A stretch of DNA of 64,000 nucleotides from an uncultured Rubritalea sp. (GTDB taxonomy: Bacteria; Verrucomicrobiota; Verrucomicrobiia; Verrucomicrobiales; Akkermansiaceae): assembly GCA_937132085.1 (NCBI GenBank), contig CAKZNV010000248.1, positions 38,243-102,242 of the forward strand, read 5' to 3'. The notes under the pieces are model-generated. The model made no database searches. It was given only the letters and a program-made list of their open reading frames with translations, and was not told the DNA's origin. This document shows positions 18,769-27,758 of this stretch, one piece after another. Position 1 is the stretch's first letter. The number at the start of each line of letters is the position of its first letter. The translations under genes and the position numbers were made by a program.

Positions 18769-20112
18769 TTACTTTCCAATACAAAACGCACCGAAGATAG
18801 CATCAAAGATTTCCTCAGTATCTACTCGGCCAGCCACCTCACCGATCGCTTCCACTGCATCTCTGAGATCCAGCGCAGAGAACTCAGCCCCAACTCCTAT
18901 TTCTAAACTTTCTCTAGCTGCCACCAATGCCACTCGACCTCGCTTCAGACATTCTTGATGTCGAGCATTGATCGCCACCGCGTGACCACCCCAAGCATTT
19001 TCACTCAGCATTAGCGTATCTGCGATCACTTCCCCCAGTGTCTCCAGACCACCCTCACTACTACACGAAATCTTCACTCCGTCAGCTCCTGACCACTTGT
19101 CACTCACACCGAGATCATTCTTGTTGATCACGAGAATATGTGAACGCTTCCCGATCATTTCATCAGTCAAAAGTCTCTCACTAGCCTTCGATCCATCCAC
19201 CACTTCGATGATGAGATCAGCCAACTCGATCTGCTTCTCCGAGCGCTCGATTCCCTTCATCTCGATCACATCCTCTGAACTTCTCACACCAGCTGTATCA
19301 ATAAGCCTCAGCGGGATACCCTGTATATTCACGACTTCTTCCACAGTATCTCTAGTAGTGCCTTCTATGTCACTGACGATCGCTCGCTCGTAACCCAGTA
19401 GTCCATTTAGTAAGCTAGATTTACCCACATTAGGCTCCCCACAGATCACAGTGCGCACACCCTCTCTGAGGATACGTCCCTGCTCTGCAGTCGCTAACAT
19501 TTTGTCAATTCCTGCCAAAACTTCGTCGATACGTTTCAGCATCGCTGCACCAGTATCTGGATCAATATCTTCATCTGGAAAATCAATAAATGCCTCCACA
19601 TGAGCCACCACTCCGATCAACATTTCACGCAAATCTTCACTCTGGTCACCTAGTTTACCCTGCATCTGCTCATGCGCAGCTCGCATCGCTAGATCAGTCT
19701 GGGCAGAAATGAGATCCATGATCCCCTCAGCCTGTGTCAGATCCATCTTGCCATTCTCGAACGCTCTTCGGCTAAATTCACCCGGCTCTGCACTACGAGC
19801 ACCACAGTCTAAGATCCGCTCCAGCACTCTCCTAGTCACCAGAACACCACCATGACAAGCCAGCTCCACCACATCTTCACCAGTGAAGCTTCGTGGATTC
19901 TTAAATACCGTCGCCAGCACCTCATCGATCACTACATCATCCGCAGTGACCACCTTACAAAGTGTAGCATAACGCTCCGCCGAATTCTCGATCCCAAGCT
20001 TACATCGCAGCAGCTTGCCACAGATCTCCACAGCCTCTGGTCCAGAGACTCGAATCAACGAAACAGCCCCTACTCCAGGAGCAGAAGCGATAGCAGCGAC
20101 AGTAGAATTCAT
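18769..20112 (-). CDS. mnmE: tRNA uridine-5-carboxymethylaminomethyl(34) synthesis GTPase MnmE
   Basis: TVAAIASAPGVGAVSLIRVSG, GEPNVGKSSLLNGLLGYERAIVSDIEGTTRDTVEE, C-terminal FCIGK. Confidence 0.97.
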   Translation of the reverse strand: MNSTVAAIASAPGVGAVSLIRVSGPEAVEICGKLLRCKLGIENSAERYATLCKVVTADDVVIDEVLATVFKNPRSFTGEDVVELACHGGVLVTRRVLERILDCGARSAEPGEFSRRAFENGKMDLTQAEGIMDLISAQTDLAMRAAHEQMQGKLGDQSEDLREMLIGVVAHVEAFIDFPDEDIDPDTGAAMLKRIDEVLAGIDKMLATAEQGRILREGVRTVICGEPNVGKSSLLNGLLGYERAIVSDIEGTTRDTVEEVVNIQGIPLRLIDTAGVRSSEDVIEMKGIERSEKQIELADLIIEVVDGSKASERLLTDEMIGKRSHILVINKNDLGVSDKWSGADGVKISCSSEGGLETLGEVIADTLMLSENAWGGHAVAINARHQECLKRGRVALVAARESLEIGVGAEFSALDLRDAVEAIGEVAGRVDTEEIFDAIFGAFCIGK

Positions 20113-20131
20113 TTATATTTAAAACGTAAAA

Positions 20132-21238
20132 TTAAACAGATCCTTTTGACGATAAGACACCCTTAAGAACACTCAAACAGCGATCATTCTCTTTTTCAGT
20201 GCCTATCGAGATCCTCACCCAGTCTGGCAGTTTATAGCCACGCATCGCTCTCACAATGACTCCCTGCTTCAGCATTTCTGCGAAAACATAGTCGCCACCA
20301 CGCACATTCACGAGGATGAAATTCGCCACACTCGGCACATATTCGAGTCCCATTTCTTGGAACGCCACTTCGTAAAACGCCAAGCCTTTCGCATTGTTTT
20401 CCACCGTAGCATTGACGTGATCCACGTCATCTAGAGATGCCAGAGCAGCACGTTGAGCCACCTCATTCGTATTAAATGGCTGTCTCGCCTTCTGTAAAAT
20501 ATTCACCACCTGAGGAGAACCGAGTCCGTATCCGATGCGCAACCCAGCCAGACCATACGCCTTACTAAATGTTCTCAGAACGATCACATTTCTCCCCTCC
20601 CTCACATACTTAAGAGTGTCAGGAGCATTAGTCAGAAATTCATGATATGCCTCATCGAACACAACAACTACGTGATCTGGCACCTTAGCCATGAATCGAT
20701 CAATCGTCTCTTCATCCACTATCGTCCCAGTCGGGTTATTCGGATTCGCAATAAATAGTAAACGAGTCTCATCAGTCACAGCTGCAGCCATCGCATCGAG
20801 ATCATGCACAAAATTCGGATCTGGCACCTCCACATAGTTAGCCCCGAACAATGTCGCCATCAGTTTATAAACTACAAAAGCGTGCTCAGCCGCAATCAGC
20901 GCAGCATTCTTATTCAAGAAACTATGGCAAAGCAACTCAATGATCTCATTAGAACCATTACCGAGAATCACATTCTCAAAATTCAGATCATTCTTAGCTG
21001 CCAGCGCAGTGCGTAGCTTATAGCCACCACCATCTGGGTAAATGTGCATCTGCTCAGCTGCTCCACGGATCGCATCCAGAGCCATCGGCGCAGGGCCTAA
21101 TGGATTCTCATTCGATGCCACCTTAACTATACTAGCTGGATCTAAGCCCAACTCGCGTGCAGTTTCTTCAATCGGCTTCCCTGGCTCATAAGCCACCAAG
21201 TCACAAACAAAGTTGTTCGCAAAATTCTCAATCGTCAT
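20132..21238 (-). CDS. hisC: Histidinol-phosphate aminotransferase
   Basis: YEPGKPIEETARELG, SNENPLGP, PNNPTGT, FDEAYHEF, RTFSKAYGLAGLRIGYG; internal Met (MTIENFANNF) preferred as start. Confidence 0.93.
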   Translation of the reverse strand: MTIENFANNFVCDLVAYEPGKPIEETARELGLDPASIVKVASNENPLGPAPMALDAIRGAAEQMHIYPDGGGYKLRTALAAKNDLNFENVILGNGSNEIIELLCHSFLNKNAALIAAEHAFVVYKLMATLFGANYVEVPDPNFVHDLDAMAAAVTDETRLLFIANPNNPTGTIVDEETIDRFMAKVPDHVVVVFDEAYHEFLTNAPDTLKYVREGRNVIVLRTFSKAYGLAGLRIGYGLGSPQVVNILQKARQPFNTNEVAQRAALASLDDVDHVNATVENNAKGLAFYEVAFQEMGLEYVPSVANFILVNVRGGDYVFAEMLKQGVIVRAMRGYKLPDWVRISIGTEKENDRCLSVLKGVLSSKGSV

Positions 21239-21403
21239 GCCGCAAACACTAGCCACAAAGCCCACTTAGGCAAGACCCAATATCAGAAACACACTGGAAT
21301 TACAGCCTAGTTTTTCAGTAGAAATCACGTCAATCCATCACAACCCAAAAATTATTCACTTCTAGTTTGCCCAAGTAACAAAAATCGTTACAGTTGGTCT
21401 AAC

Positions 21404-21670
21404 ATGTCAGACACCGTTCAACCTGATCTTCGTTTTAACGATTTCGTCCTACTTCAAGCCCAGAATGCTGGGCTCTTCCTCGGCCAGCTCCCACACCCAA
21501 CTACTGGGCAAAAGTCGGTCAATCTTCAAGCTGCTAAGAGCGTTATCGATTCTCTAGAAATGCTAAAAGTCAAAACTGCTGGCAACCTTACCCAGCCAGA
21601 GCAGAACCTACTTAATAAAGCGATTGAGAATCTCCAGCACCTCTACACAGAAGCTGAAGACTTAGGCTAG
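21404..21670 (+). CDS. DUF1844 domain-containing protein
   Basis: FNDFVLLQAQNAGLFLGQLPHPTTGQKSVNLQAAKSVIDSLEMLKVKTAGNLT pattern. Confidence 0.85.
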   Translation: MSDTVQPDLRFNDFVLLQAQNAGLFLGQLPHPTTGQKSVNLQAAKSVIDSLEMLKVKTAGNLTQPEQNLLNKAIENLQHLYTEAEDLG

Positions 21671-21674
21671 CCAC

Positions 21675-21709
21675 TCAATCTCAAATTATAAATCACAAAT
21701 CTCAAATCA
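21675..21709. repeat. Degenerate heptanucleotide tandem repeat (5 units)
   Basis: TCAATCT CAAATTA TAAATCA CAAATCT CAAATCA. Confidence 0.6.
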
Positions 21710-21716
21710 CCACACT

Positions 21717-22499
21717 ATGAATCAACCATTTTTCATCCTCGGCCCATGCGGTCTTGAAAGCGAAGAGTTTGCCTGGGATATGGCTAGAGCGATCAAAGAA
21801 ATCGCTGATAGACTCGATATCAAATACTACTTTAAAGCATCCTACGATAAAGCAAACCGCACATCTGGCGACGCCTTCCGTGGACCTGGCGTCAAAGAAG
21901 GATGCCGTATCCTAGGAGAAATATCTCGTGAACTCGGCGTCCCAGTGACTACCGATATTCACAACGCACAAGATGCAGAGATCGCCGCAGAAAACATCGA
22001 TCTCCTACAGATCCCTGCCTTCCTCTGCCGTCAGACCGACCTCATTGAGGCCTGCGCCAAGACTGGACGCACCGTCAACGTTAAGAAAGGTCAATTCCTC
22101 GCACCTTGGGACACAGTGAACATCGCTAAAAAGCTCCAAGACTTCAACTGCGAAGACTTCTACATCACCGAGCGTGGAACTACATTCGGCTACAACAACC
22201 TCGTAACCGACATGCGCTCACTCTACTGGATGCGCCAAGAAGGCATCCGTGTCATCTTCGACGCCACTCACTCTGTGCAGCGACCTGGCGGACTAGGCGG
22301 CTCTACTGGTGGTGATGGCGAACTAGCTCCAGTTTTAGCCAGAGCAGCAGTCGCTACTGGTGTCGACGGCGTCTTCATGGAGACTCACTCTAACCCAGCT
22401 GAAGCGCTTTCTGATGGACCAAACCAGATCCCACTCACAGAGATCGAATCAGTCCTCAAATCACTTATCCGCGTCCACGCTGCGGCACATCAAGCTTAA
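21717..22499 (+). CDS. kdsA: 3-deoxy-8-phosphooctulonate synthase
   Basis: FKASYDKANRTSGDAFRGPG, TDIHNAQDAE, QIPAFLCRQTDL, VNVKKGQFLAPWD, FDATHSVQRPGG. Confidence 0.96.
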   Translation: MNQPFFILGPCGLESEEFAWDMARAIKEIADRLDIKYYFKASYDKANRTSGDAFRGPGVKEGCRILGEISRELGVPVTTDIHNAQDAEIAAENIDLLQIPAFLCRQTDLIEACAKTGRTVNVKKGQFLAPWDTVNIAKKLQDFNCEDFYITERGTTFGYNNLVTDMRSLYWMRQEGIRVIFDATHSVQRPGGLGGSTGGDGELAPVLARAAVATGVDGVFMETHSNPAEALSDGPNQIPLTEIESVLKSLIRVHAAAHQA

Positions 22500-22506
22500 T
22501 CTAATC

Positions 22507-23814
22507 ATGCTCAAACTCATCACCGGTCTCAGTCTATGCACTCTGCCTCTATTGGCCGATGATGATACGAGCGATCCAGCCAAAGACGACAAGAAAGCAC
22601 ATAGCGTCCTCCCTGTCTTAAGAGTATTGCCAGCAGGCAGTATTCTTAAAGACGTTAGCATCCCACGCTATAATCCTGACTACACCCCCGCCTCTATCCT
22701 CATTGCCAAGCAGCTTAAAATTGTCAGCAAACAACAAATCATAGGTTCTAAAGTAGAGATCACTCTGTTCGACGAATTCGGCAATGCTACGGTCAATACT
22801 AAACTGAATTCCGTAGACTACAATCAAAGCAAAGGCCTACTCCAGAGTAATGAAAGTTTACTCTTCTCAGCCGACACCTTCCAGATCAGCAGCCAGGGCG
22901 TTGTGCTCGACTGGGACAACCAACGTGGTTTTTTCCTAGGCAAAAACCAAACCATGTTCTACCTTAAAGAATCTGTTTCAATGAAAGATACCACAAAAAA
23001 TTCTCAAACTGAGGCGCTAGACATAGTGACTAAAAAGAAAGCTAGCAAATCTCAGGCCGCATTAGCTGCCGCAGCTGCTGCGTCACTAGCCAGCACCCCT
23101 ACTATCCTCAGCGCAGAAGACCTGGCATATTATGACCGCCTAGCTCAGCCATCTACTGCCCACATCCAGCAGATTCATACTCAAACTTCAGCTGAAATTT
23201 CTAAATCAAAAGAAGCCGCAACAAAAGCAGATGAGGCAAAGGCATCACTCACTAAGATGATCGGCGTCATTCCAGCCCCCAAAGCGAATCAAGCTGATCC
23301 AGGTGAACTGAAGCCAATCGAAGGTAAAGCCAATCTCTCAATCAAAAGCGATGGTGTAATGTTCTTCGATGCCAACAAAGGCATCATGGTATTTTCCGAC
23401 AACGTGACACTCACCCACCCTAAATACACATTCACTTGTGAAGGCGAACTCAAGGTAATCCTTAAAAAGAAACCAAAGCCAGCTGACGACAAAAGCAAAG
23501 ATCCTAAAAAAATAAACAAGCCCAACGAACGCTTTGGAGACATCAGCCAAATCATTGCTACTAAAAATGTTCTATTAAAAAGCGTAGATAACAAAGGCAA
23601 CCCGATCGTGGCGAGGGCAGGAAGACTTATTTACAATCACACAACTGGTGCTATCGTGTTACAAGGTCTTAATTCACGTATCACGACAGTCGATAAACAA
23701 ATCAAGATTACAAAAAAAGATGGTAACATCACCATCGATAAAGATTACCACGTAAGTGGAAAAGGAACTCAGTTAGACTTCAACGTCGAGGACCTCAAGA
23801 ACAACGCAAGATAA
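22507..23814 (+). CDS. LptA/OstA-like LPS transport periplasmic protein (divergent)
   Basis: Signal peptide; 'GVMFFDANKGIMVFSDNVTLTHPKYTFTCEGELKV' OstA-like; located between kdsA and lptB. Confidence 0.65.
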   Translation: MLKLITGLSLCTLPLLADDDTSDPAKDDKKAHSVLPVLRVLPAGSILKDVSIPRYNPDYTPASILIAKQLKIVSKQQIIGSKVEITLFDEFGNATVNTKLNSVDYNQSKGLLQSNESLLFSADTFQISSQGVVLDWDNQRGFFLGKNQTMFYLKESVSMKDTTKNSQTEALDIVTKKKASKSQAALAAAAAASLASTPTILSAEDLAYYDRLAQPSTAHIQQIHTQTSAEISKSKEAATKADEAKASLTKMIGVIPAPKANQADPGELKPIEGKANLSIKSDGVMFFDANKGIMVFSDNVTLTHPKYTFTCEGELKVILKKKPKPADDKSKDPKKINKPNERFGDISQIIATKNVLLKSVDNKGNPIVARAGRLIYNHTTGAIVLQGLNSRITTVDKQIKITKKDGNITIDKDYHVSGKGTQLDFNVEDLKNNAR

Positions 23815-23821
23815 AATTTCA

Positions 23822-24679
23822 ATGGCAACAAAGGCTCCCTTAGCTAACCAAAAATCTAAAATAGAATCCGCTGCAGTTTCCTCTGTAAGCGCAGCAGCAG
23901 ACGCATCTATTCTAGCTGGACAAGACACTCCCTCACGTCGCAAAGCCACTAAATTCCTACTCCTCTCTCACGACCTCAGAAAAGTCTATGGTGGCAGAGC
24001 AGTAGTAGATGAAGTTAGCATCCGTGTCGGACAAGGCGAAATCGTAGGTCTACTAGGACCTAACGGAGCAGGAAAAACCACTACCTTCTACATGATAGCA
24101 GGTCTAGTGCCCCCTAACTCCGGAGTCGTAAGCTTCTCTGGTAACCAAATCACCGAACTGCCAATGCACAAACGAGCTCGCCTCGGTATGGGCTACCTCC
24201 CCCAAGAAGAATCAATTTTCCGCAAGCTCACAGTTAGAGATAACCTTCTAGCTGTGCTTGAAACTCAGAAGCAATACAACAAGAAGCAACGTCTCGAAAG
24301 AGCCGACCAGCTCATGGAACGTTTCCGCATCACAAAACTTCGTGATTCAGAAGCACTCACCCTCTCTGGTGGTGAAAAACGCCGCCTTAGTATCGCCCGC
24401 TGTCTCTGCACCGACCCTAAACTTCTCATGCTTGACGAACCATTCGCTGGCGTTGACCCGAAAGCGGTCGAAGACATCCACCGCATCGTCACCGAGCTCA
24501 GAGACGACGATGGACTCTCCATTCTCATCACAGATCACCACGTCCGCGAAACACTCAAGATCGTCGACCACGCCTACGTCATGGACGATGGCAAAGTCAT
24601 CATCGAAGGCTCCGCCGATGAAATAGCCAACGATCCACTTGCCAGAAAGCATTATCTAGGCGAAGACTTCACACTCTAA
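23822..24679 (+). CDS. lptB: LPS export ABC transporter ATP-binding protein LptB (with about 45-aa N-terminal extension)
   Basis: GLLGPNGAGKTTTFYMIAGLV, YLPQEESIFRKLTVRDNLLAVLE, LSGGEKRRLSIARCL, LLMLDEPFAGVDPKAV. Confidence 0.95.
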   Translation: MATKAPLANQKSKIESAAVSSVSAAADASILAGQDTPSRRKATKFLLLSHDLRKVYGGRAVVDEVSIRVGQGEIVGLLGPNGAGKTTTFYMIAGLVPPNSGVVSFSGNQITELPMHKRARLGMGYLPQEESIFRKLTVRDNLLAVLETQKQYNKKQRLERADQLMERFRITKLRDSEALTLSGGEKRRLSIARCLCTDPKLLMLDEPFAGVDPKAVEDIHRIVTELRDDDGLSILITDHHVRETLKIVDHAYVMDDGKVIIEGSADEIANDPLARKHYLGEDFTL

Positions 24680-24768
24680 CATTTCAACCTAACAACACCT
24701 AACAACCAACAACAATTTCAAGTAAAAAAACGAAAGTCACCAACAAACAAAGGCTTCATCAACAAAGC

Positions 24769-24796
24769 CCAATGACTAATGACCATTGACCAATGA
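24769..24796. repeat. Heptanucleotide tandem repeat (STRR-like, 4 units)
   Basis: CCAATGA CTAATGA CCATTGA CCAATGA. Confidence 0.7.
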
Positions 24797-24877
24797 CTTT
24801 TTCGAAGAAAACAATCTCAGCCTCACTGGATGGGCCAGTGGAGAGCGATACATAAAACACAAAAGAAAGGAAATATA

Positions 24878-25462
24878 ATGCAAACAAGCAATGCAAACCC
24901 CCAAGTAACGATAACAGTAAGACATGAATCTGTAACTGACTCGATACGTGACTTCGTGCAGAAGAAAATCGGGACACTCCACTTGGATTACCCGAAGATC
25001 ATCGAAGCACGAGCTATCCTCGACGTTCAGAAGAATAGACACATCGCTGAAATCATACTTTTCTGCGCTAACCACATCACCATCGATGCCTCCACTGAAG
25101 GCAAGGATATGTATGCAGCGATAGATGAAACTATTTCCAAGATCGCCCGCAGAATGCGCAAGCACAAGACTCGTCTACTCAAGCGCAACAAGATCAAGCC
25201 TGAGCAGAGCATCAAGCATCTCGATGAAAAAGTCTTTGCTGCTAACATCCTCGACACTCACCTCGATGAGTCAAATGTAGATCCAGAGCCGATGATCGTT
25301 CATCGCGAGAGCCAGACTCTCAAGACCCTCAATAAAGAGGACGCTATTCTAGAGCTAGAGCTCACAGACCGCCCATTCCTCGCGTTCACTAATGCTCGTA
25401 GAAATGTGCTGCAGATCATCTATAGACGATCAGATGGCGACTACGCAATCATTCAACCGTAG
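24878..25462 (+). CDS. hpf: Ribosome hibernation-promoting factor (long form)
   Basis: VTITVRHESVTDSIRDFVQKKI N-terminal S30AE domain and ...PFLAFTNARRNVLQIIYRRSDGDYAIIQP C-terminal dimerisation domain; AAAGGAAATATAATG start context. Confidence 0.9.
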   Translation: MQTSNANPQVTITVRHESVTDSIRDFVQKKIGTLHLDYPKIIEARAILDVQKNRHIAEIILFCANHITIDASTEGKDMYAAIDETISKIARRMRKHKTRLLKRNKIKPEQSIKHLDEKVFAANILDTHLDESNVDPEPMIVHRESQTLKTLNKEDAILELELTDRPFLAFTNARRNVLQIIYRRSDGDYAIIQP

Positions 25463-25507
25463 GCGCTCCAAAGCATCTAACGATTCTAACAATAGAATCT
25501 AACATTC

Positions 25508-25562
25508 ATGGCATTTTAGCTGATAACTTCTAAAGTATATCACTAAAATGCCATCTTTTTTT
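25508..25562 (+). terminator. Rho-independent terminator downstream of hpf
   Basis: ATGGCATTTTAG ... CTAAAATGCCAT perfect 12-bp stem followed by CTTTTTTTT. Confidence 0.75.
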
Positions 25563-25647
25563 AGTTCCCTGTCTTTCCTTAAACTGATAAGAATTTAGTA
25601 AGCATTATTCCCACCTCCTAAAACACAACTCTAACAAACACACCAAT

Positions 25648-26601
25648 ATGCGCTGGCAAGATAGAAGAAAAAGCTCGAACGTAGAAGACCGCAGAGGAGA
25701 ATCCGTCCCACAAGGTCGCAGCAGAGGCATGGGCGTAGCTGGTGGATTAGGTATTGGTAAAGTCCTGTTTTCACTCTTTTCACGAGGAAGCGCTAAAACA
25801 AAAATGTTCCTCGTCATCGGCGTCATCATCGCCATGTTCGTGTTTAAATTCAACCCACTCTCTCTTTTGGGAATGGGAAGCCCTACTAATAACCAAAATG
25901 CTAGCTCTGCTAATACCGAGCAACGTGGGCGTTCTGCACCGAATGATGAACACCAAGCGTTCATCAAAGCCGTTCTTGGAGCTAATGAAGATGTCTGGAA
26001 AAAAGAATTCACTAAAGCCTATGGAGTCCGCTACAAACCAGCTCGATGCATTATCTATAGCCAGAGAACTCGACTCGGTGATGGAAACATGGCCGATGCA
26101 GGTATGGGGCCATTCTATTACCCAGCAGACAGCACCATCTATCTCGACCCTACTTTTTTCACGGAAATGGAAACAAGATTCGGAGCCGATGGAGACTTTG
26201 CCAGAGCCTACGTTATTGCTCATGAGTTCGGCCACCATCTACAGCATCTACTTGGACGCACCACTAACCTTCACAAGATGCATGGAAAAGTAAAAAAAAC
26301 AGATTACAACAAAGCCTCTGTTAGACTAGAACTCCATGCTGACTTCCTCGCTGGAGTTTTCGCCCATCACGACGAGAAAAACTTCAATTCACTAGAACGT
26401 GGAGATATCCAAGAAGCGATGAAAGCAGCCAAAGCAATCGGAGATGACCGTTTACAAAAACAAGCAGGAGGCAGAGTCCAACCTGACCACTTTACCCATG
26501 GCACCTCCGAGCAACGTGCCCGCTGGTTCATGGCTGGTTACCGTTCCGGCAGGCCACGTGATGGAGAACGCATCTACACGATGGATTACTATGATCTCTA
26601 A
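25648..26601 (+). CDS. Neutral zinc metallopeptidase, YpfJ/KPN_02809 family
   Basis: MRWQDRRKSSNVEDRRG N-terminus, AYVIAHEFGHHLQHLLG zinc motif, RLELHADFLAGVFAHH, HGTSEQRARWFMAGYRSG. Confidence 0.93.
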   Translation: MRWQDRRKSSNVEDRRGESVPQGRSRGMGVAGGLGIGKVLFSLFSRGSAKTKMFLVIGVIIAMFVFKFNPLSLLGMGSPTNNQNASSANTEQRGRSAPNDEHQAFIKAVLGANEDVWKKEFTKAYGVRYKPARCIIYSQRTRLGDGNMADAGMGPFYYPADSTIYLDPTFFTEMETRFGADGDFARAYVIAHEFGHHLQHLLGRTTNLHKMHGKVKKTDYNKASVRLELHADFLAGVFAHHDEKNFNSLERGDIQEAMKAAKAIGDDRLQKQAGGRVQPDHFTHGTSEQRARWFMAGYRSGRPRDGERIYTMDYYDL

Positions 26602-26666
26602 TAGCTAACTGCGCCCGTGTAGCTAGTTAAACACATCGATTTTTCTACTTCTATTCTAAACACTCA

Positions 26667-27587
26667 GTGGAAAAATCGTCCCTACAACCTCTAGAATCAA
26701 AGCCATACTTTCAGCTTCATTTTCTCGTAGTCATCTTAGCATGCACGGCGATACTTGGGAAACTGATAGACCTCCCCGCTGCCACACTCGTCTTCTGGCG
26801 CACCCTCATTGCAGGAGCTGTTCTCTTCATTTACCTCTACGCCAAAGTTGCAAATAGAGCCTCCTTGTTTAGCTCTCCATTTAGAAACAAAGCCATACTC
26901 ACCGGCATCATTCTCGGCGCTCACTGGATCACGTTTTTTGGAGCCATTAAACTCTCTAACATTTCTATCTGTCTCTGTGGTATGGCCACTACATCACTCT
27001 TCACTGCCACTATAGAAGCCATTTCAGAGAAAAGAAAACCCTACAGTCATGAGATCATTCTTAGCTTGCTCATCGTCCCAGCTATCATCTTCATCATAGG
27101 TGTAGAGCCACTCCATCTACTCGGGATGCTCTGCGCACTAGCCTCAGCTGCCCTCGCAGCAACCTTCACTGTCATCAATAAAAGCATCGTCCGTCAAGGA
27201 GCCAACCCAGCCACTATGACATTCCACGAAATGATAGGAGCCTCCACCACCTGCCTCATTTTTATACTCTACTCCACTGGTCAGATAAGCTCCAGCATAC
27301 TCCCTAACTCCTCCGACTGGTTCTGGCTCATCATCCTAGCCACCTTCTGCACAGTCTACGCCTTCACTCTTCACATCAAACTCCTTAAATGCTTCAGCGC
27401 CTATGAAACCAACTTAGCCATCAACTTCGAGCCCGTCTATGGCATCATCCTAGCGGCCTTTCTGTTCTCTGAACACAAACACCTCAACCCCCTAGTCTTC
27501 CTAGGAGCCTTCATCATCATAGCTGTCAACCTGCTCAACCCTGCTTTCGCCAGAAAGTCTGAACGTAGAAAAATGCCTTCGGCATAG
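26667..27587 (+). CDS. EamA/DMT-family transporter (GTG start)
   Basis: 10-TM drug/metabolite transporter pattern; LPAATLVFWRTLIAG, AYETNLAINFEPVYGIILAAFLFSE. Confidence 0.88.
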   Translation: MEKSSLQPLESKPYFQLHFLVVILACTAILGKLIDLPAATLVFWRTLIAGAVLFIYLYAKVANRASLFSSPFRNKAILTGIILGAHWITFFGAIKLSNISICLCGMATTSLFTATIEAISEKRKPYSHEIILSLLIVPAIIFIIGVEPLHLLGMLCALASAALAATFTVINKSIVRQGANPATMTFHEMIGASTTCLIFILYSTGQISSSILPNSSDWFWLIILATFCTVYAFTLHIKLLKCFSAYETNLAINFEPVYGIILAAFLFSEHKHLNPLVFLGAFIIIAVNLLNPAFARKSERRKMPSA

Positions 27588-27614
27588 TTTTATGTGTTAT
27601 GTTTTATGTGTTAG
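27587..27614. repeat. Heptanucleotide tandem repeat (two 14-nt units)
   Basis: GTTTTAT GTGTTAT GTTTTAT GTGTTAG, beginning at the last base of the preceding stop codon. Confidence 0.6.
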
Positions 27615-27622
27615 TCTCCACT

Positions 27623-27713
27623 AAATCCATCAACCCAAGTTTCATCGTGCACAAAAATTCTGTTCAATTCTGTAAATTCTGTCCAAAAAATCAACACCCT
27701 ACACCTCTCTAAA
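27623..27713. repeat. Dispersed intergenic repeat, copy A (AATTCTGT family)
   Basis: AAATCCATCAACC...CATCGTGCACAAAAATTCTGTTCAATTCTGTAAATTCTGTCCAAAAAA...CCTCTCTAAA, closely matching 42236-42324. Confidence 0.75.
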
Positions 27714-27758
27714 ACAAACCTCTTGACGTGTTCTGAAAAACAGTGTTCAATTAAACCT

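Noticed and set aside
21375-21391. GTAAC-N7-GTTAC dyad upstream of the DUF1844 gene as an operator
   Set aside because: Only a 5-bp palindrome in one location; no second site or known regulator to support it.
25754-26293. 179-aa overlapping + ORF inside the zinc metallopeptidase gene
   Set aside because: Alternative frame of a confident gene with intact HEFGHH motif; no recognisable protein pattern.
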